Shown one piece after another: positions 44,775 to 50,309 of a DNA stretch of 50,309 bases (position 1 is its first letter; the number at the start of each line of letters is the position of its first letter). The notes under the pieces were generated by a model that saw nothing but the letters and a program-made list of their open reading frames with translations, had not been told where the DNA came from and ran no database searches. A program made the position numbers and the translations under genes. This stretch comes from an uncultured Ferrovum sp. GTDB lineage: Bacteria; Pseudomonadota; Gammaproteobacteria; Burkholderiales; Ferrovaceae. Location of the stretch: NCBI GenBank assembly GCA_903867885.1, contig CAIPTD010000007.1, positions 1 through 50,309 of the forward strand. The letters run 5' to 3'.

Positions 44775-44849
44775 TTAGCGGGTTGCGATGTACATGGTTA
44801 CTTCAAAACCGAAACGCAAGTCGGTTGCAGCAGGTGTAGTCCAGGCCAT
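44775..44849 (-). CDS. pqqA: PQQ precursor peptide PqqA
   Basis: 24-residue peptide too short for most gene callers. It starts [15 protein letters not shown] and carries the conserved Glu16-x3-Tyr20 pair (EVTMY) that becomes PQQ. AGGAG lies 7 nt before the ATG at 44849. The position upstream of pqqB on the same strand, and the presence of pqqB-E, confirm it. Confidence 0.97.
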   Translation of the reverse strand: MAWTTPAATDLRFGFEVTMYIATR

Positions 44850-45000
44850 GTTATATCTCCTAAAGGATTTATCTTGAAGTCCGGTTTCCTAAATTAGTAG
44901 CCGGGGTTGGGTGCTTTGCTGTTCCGGTAAACTTGTTACTTGAACAACGCTGCTATGACTGAACTATCCTCTAATCATCTGTAGGACCATAGGTAAGGTT

Positions 45001-45056
45001 CGCTCTATGTGCCCTAATGATTTTCATTAGACGACTAAAAAACGGCCGCTAGAGCG
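45001..45056. promoter_or_regulatory. Palindromic candidate operator in the divergent pqqA / histidine-kinase gap
   Basis: A perfect inverted repeat CTAATGA-TTT-TCATTAG at 45014-45030 is flanked by a second pair of arms, CGCTCTA (45001-45007) and TAGAGCG (45050-45056). A related half-site, CTAATCAT, lies at 44971-44978. It could bind the adjacent NarL-type regulator. Binding is inference. Confidence 0.45.
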
Positions 45057-45094
45057 AAGGCAGGGTGTCATTGGCTGGAGTATCATGCATCGCC

Positions 45095-46471
45095 ATGACA
45101 CTGCGTTCCCAAATCAATTTGTTGATTGCCCTGCTTATGGGTCTTTTTCTGACTGCTGTTATCGCATTAGAAGTGGACGCCACACGCCGGAGCATTCGCG
45201 AAGAAATTGAAGCTTCTACCCGTATTACCCTGCAATTGTTGGGGACTGTGGTGGCCGATACCCAAGCACGGGGCGGAAGTGTTTCTCCTCAATTGCTTAC
45301 CAATTTTTTTCAGCATCTGGGCCGCGTTCGTGCCAACAACATTAAGTTAGAGGGCGCGGGGGGACAAGTTTTTTATGTTTCGCCTCAGTCCCATTATAAA
45401 GAAGGCCGCAATGCCCCTTCGTGGTTTGTGGAGTTGGTTACTCCCCCAGCACTCCCTACACAAATCCGAGTTGCAGGGGGCTTGATTACCGTGACCCCGG
45501 ATCCTTCTCGATCGGTGGTGGATGCCTGGGATGATCTTTCTAGTTTATTGCAACTGGGTGTGGCCTCTTTGGCTTTGGTGCTTGGATTAGTCTTTATTTT
45601 AGCTGGGCGTTTGTTGGCGCCTTTGCAAGTGATCGTATCTGGACTGCAGCAGATGGAGCGGGGGGAGTTTCATGCCCGACTTCCTGCTTTTAAGGTGACT
45701 GAACTCAATAGCTTGGCTGAGAGCTTTAACCGCATGGCGCAAGCGGTTGAGGATAGTTTTATGCTTCGAAGAGAGTCCGCCAAGCGCGCTGAAGAATTGC
45801 GGGAAAACCGTGCGGTGACAGCCTTAATTCAACAGCATGTTGAAGCTGAACGGAGGGCCTTGGCCCGCGAATTGCACGATGAACTGGGGCAAGGGGTGAC
45901 CGCAGTGCGAACGATTGCTTCTTCCATTGCTCAGCGTGCGCATGAGCGTGCGCCTGACCTTGAGGCAAATGCGTTGGCGATCGTGAAGGTATCCGGAGAG
46001 ATGTACGATGCCATGCACAGTATGGTGCGACAGCTCAGGCCTATTGCGCTGGATAACTTGGGCTTGGCGGATGCCTTGCGGGAACTGGCTGCGAGTAGTC
46101 GGCTACGTAAGCCTGAGCTTTCGGTTGATTTGGAGTTGGGGCCAGATTTAGATGGTTTGGATGAACAAACCAATATCACGGCTTATCGGATCATTCAGGA
46201 ATCGCTCACCAATGTGGCGCGTCATGCGGCTGCGGATACGGTGATGGTGCGCGTATCGCATGATCTTGAAGCGAGCGCCTTGCATTTAGAGATTGTTGAT
46301 AATGGTTGCGGAATGGATCCTCAAGCGATTAATGATGAACGAATGGGTGTAAGAGGAATGCGTGAGAGAGCCACTGGGCTAGGGGGGCGATTTGAATTGC
46401 ACTCGGCGCTGGGAGAGGGAGTGAGGATTTTGGTTGACTTACCCATACATCTTGAGCAGGGATCACTGTGA
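45095..46471 (+). CDS. NarL-type sensor histidine kinase
   Basis: 458 residues from ATG 45095; a GTG at 45065 would add ten residues. Two membrane helices (NLLIALLMGLFLTAVIALEV; LGVASLALVLGLVFILAG) flank a ~110-residue periplasmic sensor domain. A HAMP region follows (LLAPLQVIVSGLQQMERGEF). The HisKA_3 dimerisation domain reads RRALARELHDELGQGVTAV with the phosphoacceptor His in ELHDELG. The HATPase part includes ESLTNVARHA and DNGCGM, MGVRGMRERA. It is divergent from pqqA and followed by its response regulator. Confidence 0.93.
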   Translation: MTLRSQINLLIALLMGLFLTAVIALEVDATRRSIREEIEASTRITLQLLGTVVADTQARGGSVSPQLLTNFFQHLGRVRANNIKLEGAGGQVFYVSPQSHYKEGRNAPSWFVELVTPPALPTQIRVAGGLITVTPDPSRSVVDAWDDLSSLLQLGVASLALVLGLVFILAGRLLAPLQVIVSGLQQMERGEFHARLPAFKVTELNSLAESFNRMAQAVEDSFMLRRESAKRAEELRENRAVTALIQQHVEAERRALARELHDELGQGVTAVRTIASSIAQRAHERAPDLEANALAIVKVSGEMYDAMHSMVRQLRPIALDNLGLADALRELAASSRLRKPELSVDLELGPDLDGLDEQTNITAYRIIQESLTNVARHAAADTVMVRVSHDLEASALHLEIVDNGCGMDPQAINDERMGVRGMRERATGLGGRFELHSALGEGVRILVDLPIHLEQGSL

Positions 46472-46490
46472 TCTTCTTTAATCGATCAAA

Positions 46491-47141
46491 ATGGACAATA
46501 AAACGATGACCCTGCGCGTTATGTTGGTGGATGATCATGCGGTAGTGCGGATGGGTTTTCGTTTGCTGCTTGAGAGTGATGCGGAAGTGGAAGTGTGCGC
46601 AGAAGCGGATAGTGGTGAATCGGCGTTAAAGCTGTATCCCGAGATTCAGCCTGATGTAGTGATTATGGATGTGTCTATGCCAGGTATGGGAGGCATTGAG
46701 GCAGTGAGCCGATTGATTTCTAAAGACCCGCAAGCCAAAGTGTTGGTGCTTTCTGCCCATGAAGATACCGTTCACCCCAAACGTTTATTGAAAGCAGGGG
46801 CTTTGGGGTATTTATCTAAGCGTACGGCGGGGGATGAGTTGTTAAAGGCCTTGCGCCAAGTGGCAGAAGGAAAGAATTATATTGATCCCGGTTTAGCGCA
46901 GCAGCTTGCCGTTCAACAATTTAGCGGTGAGCAAAATCCGGTTGAGGTGTTGTCTGAGCGAGAGTTTGAAGTGTTCATGCAGTTGGCGCGCGGCCAATCC
47001 GTGAATAAAATTGCTGAAACTTTATTTCTTAGCCCACGCACGGTGGGTACCCATTTGTACAATATCAAGCAAAAACTGGCAGCCGATAATGCTGCAGAAT
47101 TAACCTTGATTGCCATGCGCAATGGTCTTCTTTCTCCTTAA
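46491..47141 (+). CDS. NarL/FixJ-family response regulator
   Basis: 216 residues from ATG 46491; ATG 46506 is an alternative. The receiver domain has the acidic pair in LVDDHAVVRMG, the phosphoacceptor Asp in VVIMDVSMPGMGG, Ser in VLSAHED and Lys in YLSKRTAG. The C-terminal LuxR-type helix-turn-helix is LSEREFEVFMQLARGQS, NKIAETLFLSPRTVGTHL. Pairs with the upstream kinase. Its position next to pqqA suggests, but does not prove, control of PQQ synthesis or PQQ-dependent oxidation. Confidence 0.94.
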   Translation: MDNKTMTLRVMLVDDHAVVRMGFRLLLESDAEVEVCAEADSGESALKLYPEIQPDVVIMDVSMPGMGGIEAVSRLISKDPQAKVLVLSAHEDTVHPKRLLKAGALGYLSKRTAGDELLKALRQVAEGKNYIDPGLAQQLAVQQFSGEQNPVEVLSEREFEVFMQLARGQSVNKIAETLFLSPRTVGTHLYNIKQKLAADNAAELTLIAMRNGLLSP

Positions 47142-47145
47142 TTGA

Positions 47146-47751
47146 ATGACTGAATCTCTTCAAGGTATTGTTCACCGCTCGGGGCAGTCTAGGTTACCGA
47201 CCCGATATGGTTTGTTTTCAGCACAGGCGTATCGTCTTGAAGGCTTACAAACCGAGCATCTTGCTTTGACGATGGGCGATGTTGCCCATGGTGACCCTCC
47301 TTTGGTGCGGATTCATTCGGAGTGTTTAACGGGGGATGTGTTTGGTTCGCGCCGCTGTGATTGTGGTCCCCAGCTTGAGTTGGCGATGCAAAAAATTGCT
47401 TCTGAAGCGCGGGGGGTTTTGGTTTACTTGCGGGGCCATGAAGGGCGGGGGATTGGTTTGTCGCATAAGATGCGCGCCTATCAATTGCAAGATACGGGTT
47501 TAGATACGCTCGATGCGAATGTAGAGTTGGGGTTTGCTGTAGATATGCGAGATTACGGGCCGGCGCTGGCCATTTTGGCGGATCTTGATGTGTTCCGTTT
47601 TCGTTTGATGACCAACAGCCCGGATAAGATGGAACGTCTGGCATCCGCACCATTCCAAATTGTGGAGCGGGTTCCTTTGCTGACCCCCGATGATGAGGAA
47701 AGTCGACGTTATCGCGAGGCTAAGCGCGATCGGCTTGGGCATTTTATTTAA
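47146..47751 (+). CDS. ribA: GTP cyclohydrolase II
   Basis: First step of riboflavin synthesis. 201 residues, a single-domain enzyme. Zinc Cys motif CLTGDVFGSRRCDCGPQLE; RGHEGRGIGLSHK; DTLDANVELGF; and MTNSPDKM are all conserved. It starts 4 nt after the response regulator and is probably in the same transcript. Downstream is a stretch of short repeats. Confidence 0.97.
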   Translation: MTESLQGIVHRSGQSRLPTRYGLFSAQAYRLEGLQTEHLALTMGDVAHGDPPLVRIHSECLTGDVFGSRRCDCGPQLELAMQKIASEARGVLVYLRGHEGRGIGLSHKMRAYQLQDTGLDTLDANVELGFAVDMRDYGPALAILADLDVFRFRLMTNSPDKMERLASAPFQIVERVPLLTPDDEESRRYREAKRDRLGHFI

Positions 47752-47816
47752 TTTAGATTCCTTTTCAAGATCTATACGGTATGCGTGATGGATGCCCAAG
47801 CGGCTGTGGCTGCCCC

Positions 47817-47896
47817 GGATCAGGCTGCGCCTGATCCACCAGCCCCCTGATCCGCCTGCGCCTGATCCGCCGGGTTCGCCTGATCCGCCGGGTTCG
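47817..47896. repeat. Degenerate direct repeats and a perfect hairpin after ribA
   Basis: GGATCAGGC-TGC-GCCTGATCC (47817-47837) is a perfect inverted repeat. Four imperfect units beginning CCTGATCC follow at 47830, 47846, 47861 and 47879; the last two are identical 18-mers (CCTGATCCGCCGGGTTCG). No T-run follows the hairpin, so a terminator is not clear. Confidence 0.8.
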
Positions 47897-47951
47897 CCAC
47901 ACACCGCTTTGAGAATGGATCCTGTTTGGTGAGATTTATATTGCGTTGTGC

Positions 47952-47980
47952 TTGAATATTTTGGTGGTTTCCCGCATTCT
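47952..47980 (+). promoter_or_regulatory. Probable promoter of the SRP RNA gene
   Basis: TTGAAT (47952-47957), 17-nt spacer, CATTCT (47975-47980), followed by a G/C-rich discriminator (GCGC) and the RNA start at about 47985, the expected distance. Confidence 0.5.
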
Positions 47981-47984
47981 GCGC

Positions 47985-48085
47985 GGTGGCGGGCCTCCCC
48001 GCATTGCAGCGTAGGAACCTGGTCAGGTCCGGAAGGAAGCAGCCATAACTATTACCTGTAAGTGCCGGGGTTCAGGCTCGCCACC
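47985..48085 (+). ncRNA. ffs: 4.5S signal recognition particle RNA
   Basis: About 101 nt. The apical core GGTCAGGTCCGGAAGGAAGC (48021-48040) is the highly conserved Ffh-binding and GNAR loop region. The ends pair (GGTGGCG at 47985-47991 with CGCCACC at 48079-48085). Length and structure match the short bacterial SRP RNA. It guides membrane-protein targeting together with Ffh. In betaproteobacteria it commonly lies near dnaX, as here. Confidence 0.95.
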
Positions 48086-48138
48086 TAGCAATTACTGTAT
48101 TTTTTTTAAATGATTTTCTGGGTGAAGGCCTAAAAAAT

Positions 48139-48699
48139 ATGCCTAAATTGATGCGTTTTAAAGTTCTTTGCTTCTGTTTTTTTGGTGCAGGCTTAGGGTT
48201 TTTAAGTTTGCCGTCAGCCTTAGCACGGGATGGGGTGTCTTTTGAAATGGGCCACGGAAATCACACAGAGATGGTGGCGACTAGCCTGACTAGAGAGTGG
48301 TCTGAGCCCATCTATGATATGGGTTCGTGGACCATTGGTGGGTACTGGGATATGGGCGTTTCGTTTTGGAATCCTCACAGTATGGACGGCGGCAATCATC
48401 AGGTTACCGATTTGGCTTTGACGCCGGTCTTTCGAATCACTCAAAAAGTGCGTTCCAATTTTGCCCCATTTGCTGAAGCTGCCGTAGGGGCTAGCGTGAT
48501 GAGCACGCACAATGTTTGGCGTGGTCATAATATGAGTAGTAATTTTCAGTTTGCGGATCATGTGGCTGCGGGCGTGAGCTTTGGCGATCAGTTGCAGTGG
48601 GATGTGGCTGCTCGCCTTCAGCATTTTTCTAATGCTGGAATTAACAATCCCAATCCCGGTATCAACTTTTTTCAATTAAGGGTTGATTACCATTTCTGA
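48139..48699 (+). CDS. pagL: PagL-like lipid A 3-O-deacylase / acyloxyacyl hydrolase
   Basis: 186 residues. A signal peptide (CFCFFGAGLGFLSLPSALA, cleavage near 30) precedes an eight-strand outer-membrane beta-barrel pattern ending in DYHF with C-terminal Phe. The catalytic His and Ser are visible in LQHFSNAGI. Position +14 from the His, which is Glu140 in the Pseudomonas enzyme, is Asn here (PNPGINFF), so activity is uncertain. In the family it removes the 3-position acyl chain from lipid A. dnaX begins inside or just at its 3' end. Confidence 0.82.
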   Translation: MPKLMRFKVLCFCFFGAGLGFLSLPSALARDGVSFEMGHGNHTEMVATSLTREWSEPIYDMGSWTIGGYWDMGVSFWNPHSMDGGNHQVTDLALTPVFRITQKVRSNFAPFAEAAVGASVMSTHNVWRGHNMSSNFQFADHVAAGVSFGDQLQWDVAARLQHFSNAGINNPNPGINFFQLRVDYHF

Positions 48700-50309
48700 A
48701 GCGCTAGCACTGGCGCGAAAGTGGCGCCCGAAGCGATTTGAAGACCTGCTCGGTCAAGAGCATGTGGTGCGTGCCCTTACCCATGCTTTATCGAGTGGCC
48801 GCCTGCATCATGCTTATCTGTTTACGGGTACCAGAGGGGTTGGGAAAACCACTTTGGCCCGAATCCTAGCAAAATGTTTGAATTGCGAGCAGGGTGTCAG
48901 GGCCACGCCTTGTGGTGAATGCCAAACTTGCATGGATATTGATGCAGGCCGATTCAGTGATTTGCTGGAGGTGGATGCCGCGACCAATACCCGGGTTGAA
49001 GAGATGCGGGAGTTGCTGGATAACGCGCATTATCTTCCCGTCAGTGGCCGCTTTAAGGTGTACATCATCGATGAGGTGCATATGCTCTCGCGCAATGCCT
49101 TTAATGCGATGTTGAAGACCCTAGAAGAACCGCCTGCCCACATGAAGTTTATTTTGGCGACCACTGACCCACAGAAAGTGCCCGTGACCGTGCTATCGCG
49201 ATGCTTGCAGTTTGGTTTAAAGCCCATGACGGTAGACCAACTGGTTTCTCGATTACAGTTTATTTTGGATGCAGAACAAGTCAGTTCAGAGCCCGAAGCG
49301 CTGCGCTTGATTGCCAAGGCCGCTCGCGGCAGCGTGCGAGACAGCCTGAGTATTTTGGACCAAGCCATTGCTTTTGGTGGCGGCGGAGTGAAAGCACAGG
49401 GTGTGGCTGAACTGCTGGGCGTGGTTTCGGATGAGGCTGTCATTGCGCTCGCTCAGGCTTTAGCAGATCAAGATGGGCCGCGATTAGTGCAAGGTGTTGA
49501 AGGGCTGATGAATGCGGGGCAGTCGGCAGATATGGTGTTGCAAGATTTTGCGGCTTTAATGCAGAAGTTAGCGTTGATTCAACTGGCTTCAGGCCCTGCT
49601 TTAGGGTCTGCGTTTTCTGATGCGCTCATGAGCCTTGCGCAGCACATGAATGTTGCTCAAGTGCAATTGTGTTATCAGATCGCACTGGGTGGCCGGCGTG
49701 ATTTGAACCATGCTCCAGATGAGTTAGCCGGCCTTGTCATGACTTTCTTGCGAATGTTGGCTTTTAGCACAGAGCAGGGGCACAGATCTGCTGGGGCGTC
49801 TCATTCCTCATCACCTCAGTCGGCCCATTCTGTTTTGTCCTCTTCGCAAGCCAAACCTGCTGATGCTTTTACGCCTGTGGTTTCTGTGCCTCAGATTGCC
49901 GAGCGCGTGCATCAAGCGTCTCATCCCATGCCTGAATCCTCAGAAGACTGGGTGAAACTCGTCGATGCCTTGCCTTCTGGTGGTGCACCGGTTGAGTTGG
50001 CAAGACATTGTGTGTGGGGCGGCAGAAATGGGCCTAAGCTGCGTTTAAGGTTGCCGCAAGCGAATAAAGTGTTGTTGGCCATGACAGATCGCTTACTTGC
50101 CTTACTTGCTCCCTTAGTGGGATCTATTCAACTGGATATCCAACTCGATCATGAGTCTACAGATCGCGTTGCGGAGCAGTCAGTGGCGGCGCGCGATCAA
50201 GCGGTATCAAAGGTGCGTTTAAGTGAAGCTGAACTTGCAATAGAAAATGATCCAGTTGTTCAAGCTTTGATTGCGGCAGGCGGAAGAGTCGTACCTGAAT
50301 CGGTAAAAC
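48683..50309 (+). CDS. dnaX: DNA polymerase III subunit gamma/tau (3' end outside window)
   Basis: Clamp-loader ATPase. The visible frame runs from after a stop at 48677-48679 to the window end. LARKWRPKRFEDLLGQEHVV opens domain I; Walker A is GTRGVGKTT; four Cys (CLNC..C..C..C) form the zinc site; Walker B is YIIDEVHML; the sensor/arginine-finger region reads VLSRC. Domain III and the start of the tau-specific region follow (~residue 365 on). No ATG or GTG is available: TTG 48683 has AAGG too close, whereas ATT 48692 is 9 nt after AGGG and would give an N-terminus SEALALARKW. No A-rich slippery site is visible in the part present. Confidence 0.95.
   Translation, partial: MITISEALALARKWRPKRFEDLLGQEHVVRALTHALSSGRLHHAYLFTGTRGVGKTTLARILAKCLNCEQGVRATPCGECQTCMDIDAGRFSDLLEVDAATNTRVEEMRELLDNAHYLPVSGRFKVYIIDEVHMLSRNAFNAMLKTLEEPPAHMKFILATTDPQKVPVTVLSRCLQFGLKPMTVDQLVSRLQFILDAEQVSSEPEALRLIAKAARGSVRDSLSILDQAIAFGGGGVKAQGVAELLGVVSDEAVIALAQALADQDGPRLVQGVEGLMNAGQSADMVLQDFAALMQKLALIQLASGPALGSAFSDALMSLAQHMNVAQVQLCYQIALGGRRDLNHAPDELAGLVMTFLRMLAFSTEQGHRSAGASHSSSPQSAHSVLSSSQAKPADAFTPVVSVPQIAERVHQASHPMPESSEDWVKLVDALPSGGAPVELARHCVWGGRNGPKLRLRLPQANKVLLAMTDRLLALLAPLVGSIQLDIQLDHESTDRVAEQSVAARDQAVSKVRLSEAELAIENDPVVQALIAAGGRVVPESVK

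Noticed and set aside
47500-47904. 134-codon minus-strand frame across the end of ribA with GGSGEPGG repeats
   Set aside because: The Gly-rich part is the complement of the short DNA repeats and the rest is antisense to ribA.
48220-48675. 151-codon minus-strand frame inside pagL
   Set aside because: It is antisense to a gene with signal peptide, barrel pattern and His-x-Ser motif; no independent support.
48700-50309. Programmed frameshift site for the short gamma form of DnaX
   Set aside because: No A-AAA-AAG-type slippery heptamer is visible in the part present; the window ends before the gene does, so a later site is still possible.

Overview
This is a gene-dense stretch of chromosome, most likely from a betaproteobacterium. 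The evidence is the conserved order grpE-hemH-hrcA-nadK-recN beside dnaK-dnaJ, the exbB-exbD-lpxK-Trm112-kdsB-adk block, Burkholderiales-type PhaZ and PhaM proteins, and an LPS gene set (lpxH, lpxK, kdsB, pagL) that marks a Gram-negative. The order or genus cannot be fixed from the sequence alone. Base composition is fairly even across the window, and I see no integrase, insertion sequence, prophage, CRISPR array, tRNA or rRNA gene. Most of the window is core housekeeping genome. I did not find an obvious new defence or mobile system; the novelty candidates are small: structured RNA, start-site and regulatory features. LAYOUT: 1-1405 is the 3' end of a large Ser/Ala/Thr-rich adhesin-like gene. 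1437-7249 holds cysS, an envelope block (TPR/NTF2-like protein, L,D-transpeptidase, exported cyclophilin), lpxH and a DUF2076 gene. 7371-13447 is a minus-strand protein-quality block (dnaJ, dnaK, grpE, hemH, hrcA) with two good sigma-32 promoters. 13510-16152 is nadK-recN. 16149-19244 is a minus-strand enolase-superfamily gene and mnmC. 19245-22238 holds a possibly structured leader, a membrane-anchored protein of unknown function, a DegS/DegQ-like protease and a possible small RNA. 22239-28517 holds a CobD/CbiB-like membrane protein, rsgA, orn, a stand-alone DsbD N-terminal domain, queG, tsaE and an amidase. 28514-32832 is mutL, miaA, xseA. 33044-38194 is exbB, exbD, lpxK, a Trm112-like gene, kdsB, adk and a PPi-dependent phosphofructokinase. 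38242-41639 is a prolyl iminopeptidase, PHA depolymerase, PhaM and folA. 41665-44849 is a complete pqqABCDE cluster on the minus strand, divergent from a NarL-type two-component system (45095-47141). The end carries ribA, the 4.5S SRP RNA, pagL and the 5' part of dnaX. HOW IT FITS TOGETHER: the cell makes and remodels LPS and peptidoglycan (LpxH, LpxK, KdsB, PagL, L,D-transpeptidase, AmiC), energises TonB-dependent uptake (ExbBD), stores and mobilises polyhydroxyalkanoate (PhaZ, PhaM), and makes PQQ for periplasmic dehydrogenases. It probably runs a reversible, pyrophosphate-linked glycolytic step (PPi-PFK beside adenylate kinase). Heat-shock control of the DnaK machine is visible as sigma-32 promoters, while HrcA has no CIRCE operator in this window. 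Many genes are tightly packed with 4-8 nt overlaps, and several appear to use TTG or even ATT/ATC starts.
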